Assembly (NCBI RefSeq): GCF_024139115.2
Contig: NC_085140.1
Span: forward strand, 159,366,452-159,430,451
Direction of reading: 5' to 3'
DNA length: 64,000 nt
Origin: Armigeres subalbatus
Taxonomy: Eukaryota > Arthropoda > Insecta > Diptera > Culicidae
Under the pieces are notes generated by a model. That model did no database searches, was not told the DNA's origin, and worked only from the letters and a program-made list of their open reading frames with translations. Made by a program: the position numbers and the translations under genes. How positions within the stretch are numbered: the first letter of the stretch is position 1; every line of letters starts with the position of its first letter. Shown here in pieces: positions 11,128 through 23,189 of this stretch.

Positions 11128-12770
11128 GGCCATTGGGCCGAAGGCCATTTGGCCGAAGATCATTAGGCCGAATGGACATTAGGCCGAACGGTCATTAGGC
11201 CGAATGGCCATTAGGCCGAATGGCCATTAGGCCGAATGGCCATTAGGCCGAATCAGCAAAAAGAAGCAAAAAGTGAAACATGAGAAGTTCTTTCTTCACC
11301 TCACCCCTTCTTCCTTCTCCCATCTTGAATCTTCCTTTTTCTTTCTTCTTTCTTCTTCCTTCCTTCTTCCTTCTTCCTTTTTCCTTCTTCTTTTTTCCTT
11401 CTTTCTTCTTCCTTCTTTCTTCTTCCCTCTTCCTTCTACCTTCTTTCTTCCTCCTTCTTTTTTATTCTTTTTTCCTCCTTACGTTTTCTTCCTTCTTCCT
11501 TCTTTTTTATTCTTTCTTCTTCCTTTCGTTTTCTTCCTTCTTTCTTTTCTCTTCCTTCTTCCTTCTTCCTTCTTACTTTTTCCTTATTCCTTCTTCCTTC
11601 TTCCTTCTTCCTTCTTCCTTCTTCCTTCTTCCTTCTTCCTTCTTCCTTCTTCCTTCTTTCTTCTTTCTTCTCTCTTCTTTCTTCTTTCTTCTCTCTTCTT
11701 TCTTTTTTCTTCTTTCTTTTTCCTTCTTCCTTCTTCCTTCTTCCTTCTTCCTTCTTCTTTCTTCCTTCTTTCTTCTTTCTTCTCTCTTCTTCCTTCTTTC
11801 TTCTTCCTTCTTTCTTTTTCCTTCTTCCTTCTTTCTTCTTTCTTCTCTCTTCTTCCTTCTTTCTTCTTCCTTCTTTCTTTGTCCTTCTTCCTTCTTCCGT
11901 CTTCCTTCTTCCTTCTTCCTTCTTTCTTATTTCTTCTTCCTTCTTTCTTCTTCCTTCTTCATTCATACTTTTTCCTTCTTCCTTCTTCCTTCTTCCTTCT
12001 TCCTTCTTCCTTCTTCCTTCTTCCTTCTTCCTTCTTCTTTCTTCCTTCTTCCTTCTTCCTTCTTCCTTCTTCCTTCTTCCTTCTTCCTTCTTTCTTCTTT
12101 TTTATTCTTTCCTGCTTCCTTCTTCCTGCTTCCTTCTTCCTTCTTCCTTCTTCCTTCTCCCTTCTTCCTTCTTCATTCTTCCTTCTTCCCTCTTCCTTCT
12201 TCCTTCTTCGTTCTTGCTTCTTGCTTCTTGCTTCTTCCTTCTTCCTTCTTCTTCTTCCTTCTTCCTTCTTCTTTCTTCCTTCTTCCTTCTTGCTTCTTCC
12301 TTCTTCCTTCTTCCTTCTTCCTTCTTCCTTCTTCCTTCTTCCTTCTTCCTTCTTCCTTCTTTCTTCTTTCTTCTTCCTTCTTCCTTCTTTTTTCTTTCTT
12401 CTTTCTTCTCTCTTCTTTCTTCTTTTTTTTACTTCTTCCTTCTTCCTTCTTTCTTCTTGCTTCTTCTTTCTTCCTTCTTCCTTCTTCCTGCTTCCTTCTT
12501 CCTTCTTGCTTCTTGCTTCTTGCTTCTTGCTTCTTCCTTCTTCCTTCTTCCTTCTTCCTTCTTCCTTCTTCCTTCTTCCTTCTTACTTCTTCCTCCTTTT
12601 TCTTTCTTCTTTCTACTTCTTCCTCATTGCGCACTACTCACTTCTCACTCCCCAGTTATCATTCGGCCTAATGGCCATTCGGCCTAATGACCGTTCGGCC
12701 TAATGACCATTCGGCCTAATGGCCTTCGGCCTAATGACCTTCGGCCTAACGGCCTTCGGCCTAATGACCC
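11128..12770. mobile_element. Iteron foldback element no. 2 (CATTAGGCCGAA arms)
   Basis: The left arm (11128-11252) has eight iterons with core CATTAGGCCGAAT; the right arm (12660-12770) has seven inverse copies (TTCGGCCTAATG). Iteron length and layout match foldback no. 1, whose core CATTTGGCATAA differs at few positions, so they look like diverged members of one family. The core is a polypyrimidine tract and nothing is encoded. GATGACAT occurs just outside both ends (about 11113 and 12777), but the distances do not fit a clean target duplication. The right end abuts the Juan-like RT remnant. Confidence 0.85.
11284..12640. repeat. 1.36 kb polypyrimidine (CTTCCTT)n tract
   Basis: The plus strand is almost entirely C and T, built from TTCCTTC, TTTCTTC and occasional TTGCTTC heptamers. 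Long Ser/Phe/Leu frames on + and Arg/Lys/Glu/Gly frames on - are simple-sequence artefacts. A mirror-repeat purine/pyrimidine tract of this length could adopt triplex structure. Confidence 0.95.
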
Positions 12771-12775
12771 AGCAT

Positions 12776-14519
12776 CGATGACATCAACCAATCTTTATCT
12801 TTTAAATACCTTAGGGTCGTGTTTGATTCTAAAATGTACCTGGAAACTCCATTTTGAGTATTTGAACTATTTCCGGAACATGGTGGGGTGCTCACCCGGA
12901 AGATCTCATTAAGCTCTATAGAACGACTATTCTCTCTGTTTTATGAGAGTACGGCTCTTTCTGCTTCCTCTCAGCAGCTGATTGCCACCTGAACAAATTG
13001 GAACAAATTCAGTGCCGTTGTTTGCGTATTGCCCTTGGCTGTATGCATTCAGCGCATAACATGAGCCTGGAGGTGCTTGCTGGAGTCACTCTTTTCACTC
13101 TTTTCAAGCACCGTTACTGGGAGCTCTCACTTAGAATACTCATCAAATGTGGAACAAGTAACACACTTGTCCTAGATAACTTCGAGAAAATGCTTGAACT
13201 GACTTGTTGTTCAAGATTCCTTAGAGTTTATCTATAGTACATATCAACAGATCTTTGTCTTCCGTGTTATGATCCATTTCGAGTTCACTTCACCAACGAC
13301 AGCTCCTCCATTGAATACGATCTGTCCATGAAACAGGCTATTTAAGGAATACCAGATCATCTTCAAAAAATATTCATTCCCTCACTTTTTTCACTTTTTT
13401 TGCAACAACAGATATTTCACTGATGGTTCTCGCATTAACCGATCCACTGGCTTTGGTGTTTTCAATGTAAGTTCAACCACCTTCCGAAAACTTCAGGAAC
13501 CGTGTTCGGTTTATGTTGTTGAGCTGGCAGGAATTAACTTCGCTTTGGGGATAATTTCCAATCAGCCCGTAGACCATTATTTCATCTTCCTGGATAGTCT
13601 TAGTTCTATCGAGGCACTCCGATCGATGAAACCTGTTAAGCACAGATCTTACTTTCTTACAAACATAAGAGAGCAGATGCGTGTTTTGGTCGAAAGATCA
13701 TTCAAGATTTCCTTTGTTTGGGTCCCATCTCACTGCTCAATCTATAGATACGGCAATGAGAAGGCGGACTCGCTAGCAAAGAGTTGGTAAAGGAATTGAA
13801 CACACAACGATCTTGGACAATGGCTATTTTCCATAGTTTCTAAAGTTTTTGTGCGAGAGTGGTTCAGAGCTGAGGACTTAAGTCGAGGCTTCATTCGCAC
13901 GATGTCGAGACTTATGTCCAATCACTATTCACTAAACGCACATCTGTACAGAATCGATAGCAACATATGTAGGTGCGGAACCGATTATGATGACATCGAT
14001 CACGTTGTTCGGTTCTGCTCTGAAAATGACGCCTCCAGAGAGCGACAACCTTTTAGGAAAGTTCGAGGTGTTTTGGGAGATCGTGATGTAGTCTATATGC
14101 AGGCCATTTATGGTTTTCTTTGTTCTTCTGACATCAAAATCTGATATTCTTTAATGTTTTTTTTTGAGACTCTGCCTTTCTGTTCCGTAGAGCTCCGTAG
14201 CTCTGGCCATCCGGAAGATGCTCCCAGCCGAACCATTCCTCGAGCACGACGACACACCACATCGTCCCTGACGCCAAATGACCGGATGAGCAGCTGACAT
14301 TCTTTAATTATGATGATTCCCTGATTTCCGAATCCTAATCCCTTTCCATCCTTGAACATTGTAAACCTAACCTCGAGTCACCACGAGTACGTTGGATTTT
14401 ACCCCTCTCTTACTAACTTCATAATAAAATGATATTGATTATACATATCACAAAGAGCCATGGCTCCGTAAAGTGTTATACATGCCTGAGCCTACTAAAT
14501 AAACGAAATTGAAAAAAAA
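12776..14519 (+). pseudogene. Juan-like LINE 3' part: RT end, RNase H, C-terminus, 3' UTR
   Basis: Motif order follows jockey ORF2. IDDINQSLSFKYL with GVVFDSK and CTW (RT thumb start) comes first, then EQIQCRCLRIALGCMHSAHN. An RNase H domain follows, with FTDGSR, VELAGI and FLDSLSS carrying the expected acidic residues and VWVPSHCSIY after. The tail has a Cys/His knuckle (ICRCGTDYDDIDHVVRFC) and ends YMQAIYGFLCSSDIKI at about 14142. Many single-base indels break it into frames at 12998, 13545 and 13851. A 3' UTR of about 370 bp ends in AAATAAACGAAATTG plus an A run at 14512-14519, as in Juan elements. Confidence 0.88.
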
Positions 14520-15710
14520 CTTCCCCTGAAAAAATATTGCCTAAGACGCCAAGTTTGTAATTTCATTTTTTTTGGAGATATGTCACGTTTAAAGCCGACA
14601 ACTCCTTAAAAATTACATTTGGTGACTGTTGCGACTTAAAAACTTGAAAAATAAAAAAGTTTTAACAGTATTTGATATAACTGCATCTTGACAAGGGGTA
14701 AATTGTGGCAGACAATCTCATACGCATTTCAAATCACAAGCAATTGACTATGATTTAATACCTGAACTGTCGAGTTGTAAGCGGATGTAAGGAATGTTTA
14801 ATCAAAAACCATTTCCTACTGTTCAAAGCAGAAACCAATCCTCGGTATTTTGCCATTAGTCTTGTGGAACTTCATGTCAGGTTGTTTTAATCATAACTTC
14901 ATGCAAATGTGCTCTCACAGGTATACAAAATATTATAAATCTTTAATTTTTGCCAATAAGTTTAGTTCCAAGGAGTTAATGAAACTATGCACCATGCGTC
15001 TCCATATGCCTGTATGCTTATACGATGAACATGTTCAATCAAAAGTAATGAAATTACGAACTTGGCGTCTTCGACAAAGTTTTTCAGAAGAAGTTTTGCT
15101 ACAACTTTTGTGAAGACACAAACCTCGTATGTTGTAAAGTGAAAAACATATTTTTTCATCTCACTTTTAGGAGGATCGATCATTAAGCTGCATGCGTATA
15201 TCGCCTAAGAATGCGCTTCTGATGAAATATCTGGAAGACTCCATTAGGTTAAATCGTATAATAAAAGTATTATTAAATAAATACGCTAAAACGATTTTCG
15301 CCACTGTACAATGCCCTGACTTCATGTGATCGAAATAACATTATAAATAATTTATTGGTGTATCGGTCTGAGTCCTATTCGAAGTTGAAAAGTGAAAGTG
15401 AGGAAGGAACAGAATTGAAAGTTATTACTTTGTTGTGACAAGTATGAAATCAATTTGAAAAGATGTTGAATAAGAAGAATAACACATATCGATGCGTCCG
15501 TTTTTGCCATATGAGATGGCTCGGGTAGTGAATGTGAATCACTCTACCGAGACTGGCAAAAACGAAGCTAACACTTTTCTAACACTTCTATACAGATCGA
15601 TGCTCATCATTTGGAGAATCATCAATGATCCTGTATGGTTTGTACACATTACACCGAGTATCTCTCGATGCCACCATATTTTGGTATTAGAACAACAAGT
15701 ACCACAATTA
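14520..15710. other. No recognisable gene or element
   Basis: The stretch is AT-rich with only short frames. Phrases such as TTTTGTGAAGACACAAACCTC resemble dispersed mosquito repeat sequence, but no ends could be defined. Confidence 0.4.
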
Positions 15711-16155
15711 GGGGGGTCCCGTAGCGTAGTTGGCTACACGTTCGCCTTGGTCATGGGTTCGAATGGTCATGGGTTTGATTCCCAGCCCCTCCACCAAAAC
15801 CCTCGTCAGTCGCCGGATGCGCAGCCTATGCGGTGGCGTATTGGGGTGCGCGCCTTACCGTCACGGCTGCCTGATGACGACTGACACCTTGTTCTTCTCG
15901 GAGGCATTCCTCTAACGTTACCCGGATAAATGGCTACCGAACAATGCAACGATCATTGGATACACGACATGGACAAAACGGACACACGACTCACGACTCA
16001 CGACGAGATGGACCAGCAGCGACAACAACAATGAATAATGGAAAAATCTAAAAATAGATTCTGTGTGGATTCTGGCTGCAGTACCACAGTAGATCTCGGC
16101 ACAGTAGCGGTTAAGTAACACAGAGTGCCTACCAAATAAAGAAAAGAATAAAATA
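15711..16155 (+). mobile_element. tRNA-derived SINE with duplicated B-box region
   Basis: A perfect A box (TAGCGTAGTTGG, 15722-15733) is followed by two tandem 16 bp copies, GGTCATGGGTTCGAAT (15749-15764) and GGTCATGGGTTTGATT (15765-15780). Only the second extends to a B-box-like GGTTTGATTCC. CCCCTCCACCA resembles a tRNA 3' end with CCA. The body continues to an A-rich tail (AAATAAAGAAAAG) near 16150. It differs in sequence from the SINE at 3325, so it is a second family. Confidence 0.72.
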
Positions 16156-16562
16156 AACCCAACTTAATTCACCCAGTGGTGATACTGCGTTTCTCGCATT
16201 TAGCCAAGAAACCAACCTTATATGGCGCTTATATAGTTCGATTCCATTTTTTTAATAAATTTAAACGCTGGTCGAACGTTATGAAATTCAATTGTGATCA
16301 ACAAGGCTTTGTCCCCTGTCGAATGCAACTTGTTGCGAGAAAATCTATTAGGAATTACTATATAAAAAAGTGGCTAATGTTTTTCGGTTTTCGTGTGCAC
16401 ACACACACATACACACGGACAGACAGACATTTGTTCAGTTCGACGAACTGAGTCGATTGGTATATAACATCATGGGTCTCCGAGACTTCTGTAAAAAGTT
16501 CGATTTTGGAGTGAAATGATAGCCTCTCGGTACAACTTTGTTGTACGAGAAAGGCAAAAAAG
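16156..16562 (+). mobile_element. MITE-like repeat, family A, copy 1
   Basis: It runs from AATTCACCCAGTGGTGATAC and GCGTTTCTCGC at the left to TTGTACGAGAAAGGCAAAAA at the right. A CA-rich middle (GTGTGCACACACACACATAC) and ACAGACAGACATTTGTTC are included. An inverted copy lies at 23912-24298 and pieces at 30014-30117 and 41892-41935. TTTCTCG/CGAGAAA at the ends suggests short inverted termini. Confidence 0.65.
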
Positions 16563-17930
16563 AACCACAATTACAACTTTGCCAAAATAAAATGGTACAA
16601 TCCGCTGAAAATCCTTCTGCGAAAAGGTACAATTTATCAAATGTGTATTGCAAAAAGTTATACAGCACAATATAATATTTCGTAAAAGGTTCGGACGCAA
16701 AAATGAATTAGAAAAATAACACTTTTTCCTGGAAAAGTTAATTTTTCATGTTTCAAAGTTAAATATAATGAATTCTCATGAACACATGTATGACGCCTGA
16801 CTGTCAATAGGCTGTTCGCAGTCGCAATTTAGAACTTGATATCAAGTTCATAAACTAAGAATATAGGAGCAACAAAATGCTCCGATGTAGCTCCCTAGGA
16901 TATCCTCCCCCAAACAGCCGGAGAATAAATTCTGACGGATGATGGCTCATCTTTCTCTCGGGCTCCGTAGTGGCAGCACGGACGGGTACGAACCGGAATC
17001 ATCCCATGGGATGCCGTCACGTGGAAAATCATTTCGACAGGTGGGAAAACATCAGCCTCTTTTGAACGCTTCGTGCTTTGATTCACTAATTGCGGATAAG
17101 TGTGGAAATGAAAATGTTTACAGCACGAGAAAAACCGCTTTCCTTTTCGGTAGAACGGAATTAATTATCTAATTCGCGTGGAAAACGGCAACTTGTGTGC
17201 TCTGTTGATTTCGGATTATGTGGCGTTGAGAATTCTGAATTAGAAAACAACTCACAGGAAAAGATGTTTTTTTTCGCTTGAGAGTGTTGAGCCTGTAAAA
17301 AATTGCAAATGTGAGAAATGTTAACGTGGAATTAACATTTATTCATCAAATAAATCTTCTGTAAAAATGAGCTGTCAAATGCGATATATTGTCGATTTTC
17401 CTTATATAATCTTTTTGGTGTATCTGATGTTGATTTGCTGCTCATTTTGGGCGTACGGTTCGTGGGCAATTAGTCTAGAATTTTCTTGCATTTTGTGTTT
17501 GTAAACACTTCGCCTGCGATGTACGATCACTAGAGGAACAAACGTACACAATTTTTTCTAAAAAAAAACTTAGAGGGTATTACATGCAACGCAAAAGCCA
17601 TCATAATAATTTATTATGGAAGATAATAAATTGTTAGAATGAAACTATTAAAAAGAAATTTTTAACAGAAAATAAGAAATAGATAAAGCATATAGTCAGA
17701 CACAACGTAAAACATGGACGCCCCTGGGATTGAAACAGCAACCTCCTGATAATAAGGAAGAAGAACCATCACCTGCTTCCGGATAGCTGACACGGATTGG
17801 CCATGGTGACGATAAATCGGGTTATTGCGTAGTACGAGTTCCAGGGGTGCTCTTTCCCGCGCACAGGGCCATGGCAAGGCGATGCTTTTTTATGCATGCT
17901 ATTTAACATCGATTTAGATATGGCAATACA
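16563..17930. other. No recognisable gene
   Basis: No motif-bearing frame was found. The minus strand of about 17730-17860 shows GTTTCAATCCC, weakly like a tRNA B box, but no matching A box or cloverleaf was convincing. Confidence 0.4.
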
Positions 17931-17934
17931 ACGG

Positions 17935-18062
17935 GCAGGGATTGACACGAGTGGTATTTTTATGAAGAACGTTCAGCTACTCGGCTTCACCGACGAATTT
18001 GGTATAACGGCACATAGCTTTGAGAAGAGGAGCCTTACATCAGGCACAACAGGAATGCTAAA
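17935..18062 (+). pseudogene. LINE reverse transcriptase scrap
   Basis: The frame reads RAGIDTSGIFMKNVQLLGF followed by TDEFGITAHSF. This resembles the non-LTR RT block that normally ends in a FADD-type catalytic box; here the box is F-T-D-E, so one aspartate has been replaced. About 40 residues are recognisable. It may be the same broad group as the fragment at 2617. Confidence 0.5.
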
Positions 18063-18749
18063 TGATTCAGACTGAAGCTCAGGAGAAAACAATGTTAAGC
18101 GTCCCAACACAAGTTTGCATTAGTGGTGACGAAATCGAGGTGGTTGATGAAATCGAGTGCACTGGTGACCGCCGAAAACGATACCAGCAGAAAAATTCGT
18201 AGGCATGACATGACTTGAAATCGTACGCTTTTTGGACTCCACAAGACACTTTGATCGAATAGAGTTTTGTGCCGTACCAAACTGATCATCTATAAAACGC
18301 TCATTAGGTTGATAGTCATTTATTGACACCTGCTCGTTGAGGACCAACGCAAACTTGGAGTCTTCGAATGAAAAATGCTGCATACCATCTATGATTGGGT
18401 ACAGATGCAGGACAGTAAATGGACAAGGTGGACTGTTAGTAGAATAGCGAAATCTTTGGCGCGCGATGTAGGTCGCTCGCCCAAGTTCGAATATATTGTC
18501 GTTCACATTGTCTCCCAAAACTTTATATTTTCGGAACACACAATTTCTTCGACTTGTATAATGTCATCCGTGTAAGCAATCAGTATTGAACATAAAGGCG
18601 AAGTCCTACATTTAATAGAAGGAGTAGTAGAAAAAGAATAGTAAAAAGAATTATATTCGAAAAGTAGTGAGCTTCATTATGTTAGAACACTGGAGCAGGT
18701 GTAAATATCTAATCTTTCAAATTAATGGCACCGTTCTTGCCTGTCTCTA

Positions 18750-19060
18750 TGTTGCAGTATTGTATTATGGCACTGGAGCCTAAATGATATATATGAGCTT
18801 CTAATCTATTCGAGCAGAAACAGAGAGCGACGAGATTTCACATTGTTAGCGGCATTTCTCGTGAAAGGCTCACCGCCATCCAATTAGTGGTGACAAGGAT
18901 TGTGTTTTAGACCGAAAAGCGTTAGCGGATTTATGCACGGGATTTGGAATCTGACGCTCTTTCGAATGTGGTCCGTCGCTGCCATCATTGCCATTGAAAA
19001 GGCTTGATCGGCCAGCAAACGGTATCACGAGGCGCCGCCGTGGGGTGGATCTCAGTAGAA
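18750..19060 (+). pseudogene. Possible LINE ORF2 C-terminal scrap
   Basis: Short pieces (KQRATRFHIVSGISRERL, TRIVF, TEKR, RIYARDLESDA) resemble the region after the RT thumb of I/R1-type LINEs, where a conserved R-x-x-S-x-Y/I-R block and E-R-K-R-I-Y motif occur. Stops and frameshifts are frequent. Confidence 0.3.
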
Positions 19061-19589
19061 ACTAGTGAAAAATCATGCTTGTAGAAACTAATCTATTGTT
19101 TGAATGATTGTCGGGATTTCGGGGAAGGACTTTACGTAGAATAAAACATTTAATCGAAAGGACATTCAGTCGATAGTGTATTTTAGATGCATGCCAACCA
19201 AACATAAAATGATTTACGAAAATTACATATAGAATTAGAACTAGAATATAGTGACAACCGTGAATAGCCTTCTATTTATTATTGTACATTGATTTGACGC
19301 GCTTCTAAACGAACACGTATTGAACACGCATTGCTCTAGCACAAATACCTAACATTTTGAAATATTTTGAAAATTGTGCATTAAGCAGACATGTTTGCTT
19401 CGTCTTTCAAAAAATTAGCCATTTCCCTGGTCATAAGAAATTTAATCGAATGAATATCCCACTGAATGAGCATTAAAATGGCATTCAAACCTTTCGAAGT
19501 ATTCTTAAATAATCCATTTAGATAGCATTCATTACGTTAAGTTCTCATATTTGCTTATCATATGTCAGTATATTTTGACAAACCACGTC

Positions 19590-19905
19590 CCGAGTAGACG
19601 AAAATAGCTCAATAATATCAAATGTTGATAAGATAGCAAAATGAGATATGGACATGATTGATATAAGAGATAAAAAGCGACAATATCAATATTTTGCACT
19701 AAAATATCATGAGGATATCAAGATATGTTATTTGTAATAAGTGATCGATATCAAGTGCCATTAGTTTGTTTTTATCCATAGCATATCTTGATATTTAAAT
19801 GATATTTCGGTGCAAAATTTTGATATTGTGGCCTGTTGTTTTATCTCTTATATCAATCAAGTCCATATCATGTTTTGTTATTCTGTTCATAGCTTCTGTC
19901 TGAGG
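19590..19905. mobile_element. AT-rich palindromic MITE, about 315 bp
   Basis: Arms pair over most of their length: GATATGGACATGATTGATAT near 19645 and its inverse ATATCAATCAAGTCCATATC near 19850, with further pairing of CAATATCAATATTTTGCA with TGCAAAATTTTGATATTG. The outer ends (GAGTAGACGAAAATAGC and GCTTCTGTCTGAGGTGAGTAG inverse) are more diverged. Confidence 0.65.
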
Positions 19906-22200
19906 TGAGTAGATATGTGACCTTGATTCTTAAAAACATTATTAATAAAGACCGAAACGTCGAAGGACAAACCGCAAACGTCAAAAATAAAGGTAAAACG
20001 GAGCCATTCTACTACAAATTATATTATGTTTTATGTTTAATATTCAAAGAAAAAGCATTTATGAAAGTAATAAGAAATATATGGCTAGTTCATCTCGAGT
20101 AACGTTTTTCGTTAATCAACCGAAATACGTTGATACTACATTAATGGTAAAGTCTATTCGTTTTCGTAATGTATTTTCCCAATAAAAACCAAGAAGTCAA
20201 TCGTTTTTGAGTTCCTTTCTATTTTTATTACAAACAGTAGATTTTTTTTAGCAAAATTTTGAAATTTTTGCATGTTTATGAATTGGACGTAGTATAGCAA
20301 TTTTGATTGAAAAAGATGTTTTACCCAATTGTGTAGCATCGTAATTCGAGTTGCACACAGGAAACCATTGGGTTTCCATCTTAACACATAGAATAGAAGC
20401 TCCACGGTGCGGTGTTGTGTTCCCCCATCGCAGAAATGATACGGCTGACATTTATCCGACTTGATGCGCCACTTTCCAATCATATGACGATGCGGTTCAT
20501 ATTTCATTATCCAACGCAAATACATTTCGAGCTTAGGCCGGATTTTACCAACGGTAACCTGAGATTAGTGTTCATTGCTCGATGCGCGAACGTTCGAATG
20601 GAATATGGAATCAAAGCTGTCATTTGATTTAAATTCAAGAGTGATGGTCATTCTTCATCAATTCGGGTTTAGCTAGGTTTATTTTATTCGCAAATGAAGG
20701 GCGAAAGCCCATTATAACGATACTCACAGTTTGGTGATAAAAGAGGTATGATAATGTTTTTGCACGATATATTTAATGAAGTAGATTTAGATGGTTCAAC
20801 ACGTTCATCTAGAAAACCTTCGAATCACCCATTCAGTGAAAACGGATATTTTACCGCTTCACTGGTTGATATCTTAGTGGCTTGTGCAGTACAAAAAGTT
20901 CTCGTCGTTTAATGCCAGTCGTATCAGACAGTTTGATTAATGGTTCTCCGTGATACACTGCATGGCTCACGCAGCACTTTTCTTCAAAAGCACGTGCAAT
21001 GGGCATTAATTTGTGCGCGTTCGTTCTCCACGAGCATCGCCCGGATCAGGTATCCGTTTGAAAAACTTTTTGTAAATTTTATTCGACGATGAATTTTATT
21101 CCTTCAAAATGCTTTGCAAAGTTTAAAATAAATATGATTCCATACAATATGATCTGTTTTGCCGAGATTGTTTTCACCGCTCACTAGAAAGCCCCCAAAA
21201 CACGAACTTATTAATCACAATGGATTTTTCATCACATTACTGATTTGATTACAGATAATGAAATGTACCCTGATTTGCTTCCAAATGGTTGATAAAAGTA
21301 TATCAACATGTGTGTTAGTCGCGCTGTTTATAGCACACAGAACTTTTTATGAGCTTCTTGCCATCCAGATTTCTGTCTTCATCTCGGTATACTTGTTAGT
21401 TTAATCCATTAAGCTCTACCTAGTTAAATCAAGCTCCTCCCAACAGTCAAGTGTAAGATCCCTACGTTTTTCCTGATCTTGGGAAAATATATATCCTTCA
21501 AATTGTTTTGCCTGCTAACCTGTTCACGAAAGAACATCGACGGATTCAAATGAACAGGAAAATGGGAATATGATTGAGTACCATTCAGTAATGTCAATTA
21601 TTTCAGTATGTCAGAATGTCAATGTGTCCGGAAATCCAAGTTCGTGCATTACCTGCTAGTACTAATCCTGATCGATTGCCTTCTTTGAAGGTCTATAGAT
21701 GATGAATAAATCTTGTACTGGATCCTGTTGGGTGCTGTCCTAGCTGTTTTGTAATTGGTGTAAGTGGCCGTACACTAATTAGGTAAGGCATTTTTTCTGG
21801 GTTTTTCAATCCCCTCACATATTTTTCATACATAATATTTTTTGTTAATATTGACCATAAGAAATTGACCTCTTCTTATAAGTAAGGACTGTTCAGTTTA
21901 TAAAGAGGACACATTGTTATGTCGATGTTTTTTAAACCATCAATCTTTTTAGAAATCTGTTTTTTTTCGTTGAATATATTATCTGACTTACTAGAAATGA
22001 AATCCAATTATCAACAAAACAATTCTAACTCAGAAGTGTGCTATATTCATAACAATCTTAATTTATTAGATTTTCAACAGCTCCAACCGTGTATATTGCG
22101 TTTTTTGGCTGCCACAGGCTCTACTGTTTCTGGATATTGACAAATCATTGACAGTGTGTTTCTTTCCGATCTTCTTGATGATGATTGTTGGCATGCGAAT
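19906..22200. other. No recognisable gene or element
   Basis: The sequence is AT-rich with frames up to 123 codons (minus strand, 20154-20525) that have no motif I recognise. Nothing here supports a host gene. Confidence 0.4.
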
Positions 22201-22201
22201 T

Positions 22202-22514
22202 TACACGGAAGAAAAAAGTACCCAGCGTTGAGTTTTATAAACTTATTTTTGAGTTTATTTTTCAAAAACAAAAGAGCGAAACAATCCAACGACGTCAGTT
22301 CAATACGGGAAGCCAATTTTGAGTTTTATTACCTGAGGTCGAAATTGAGTGAAACAAACCTCCATTTGGGTAAATAAATTTTTCTTTGGGTACTTTTTTA
22401 ACATGGGAGTAAAGGCAAACTACTTTGACACCATTTACTCAATTTTGGCTTCCCGTACGGATGTTCGAGGTTGGGTAAATTGAACTCAGGGGGGTAGTTT
22501 ATTTCTTCCGTGTA
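22202..22514. mobile_element. 313 bp MITE with CACGGAAGAAA termini
   Basis: The left end is TACACGGAAGAAA (22202-22214) and the right end its inverse TTTCTTCCGTGTA (22502-22514). TA at both edges suggests a TA target duplication. A second inverted pair inside (ATACGGGAAGCCAATTTTGAG against CTCAATTTTGGCTTCCCGTA) makes the unit a long hairpin. Confidence 0.8.
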
Positions 22515-23189
22515 CATTTTTTTACAAACTGTCTTTTTTGCATATAATAAAATCTGGTGGGAAACTTATGTTAACTGGAAATTCGAGAAGCCTTGACAAT
22601 AGGCGCCATTCTGTTGGATTTAAACTGTGTTATCTCTTTTCAAAAAATACAGTTGATTGACAGTGTGTTATATTATACGATAAAGCAAACTCCATCAAAA
22701 TTGACCAATCTGTCTGTTTTATATCATCATGTGAAAGTGTCCTCTCAATAAACTGAACACCCCTTACTTACGTAATTATTATATGGTCCCTAAGTCGATG
22801 ACATGAAATATAGCATGTAATCGACAAGTTTCTGGAAACTTCCATTGTCCGGGAAAGATGTATTTCAGTTTCCAACCAAAACCCATCTTTTTCAGTGTCC
22901 AACCCTCCTTACAGAAGGTCCATCGTGCTTTCTCCACTTCCCTGGATCGTTTCTTCGGAGGGAAATCCAAGTGGATGTGTAAGATAGGTACGAATATCTG
23001 ACACGATCCTTCGGGAGATCCTCTTTGGTGTTCTTCAGCTAAGCGATGATCTCGCAGTCGTTGGAGTCCAACTCCGAGGAAGCATTTTCACCAGTGTTGT
23101 GAATGTCTATGTTTTTGTCTGTGTTTTTGAAAAATAATACTTCCCCATAGAGACACCGTGGCTCACGATCCGATGTGGGGCGGATGCAG

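Noticed and set aside
11273..12703. Long open frames of 476 and 463 codons (+) and 176 and 153 codons (-)
   Set aside because: They read only Ser/Phe/Leu or Arg/Lys/Glu/Gly because the DNA is a pyrimidine repeat; no protein-like complexity.
17730..17860. Possible tRNA or SINE on the minus strand
   Set aside because: Only a weak B-box-like GTTTCAATCCC; no A box at the right distance and no cloverleaf.
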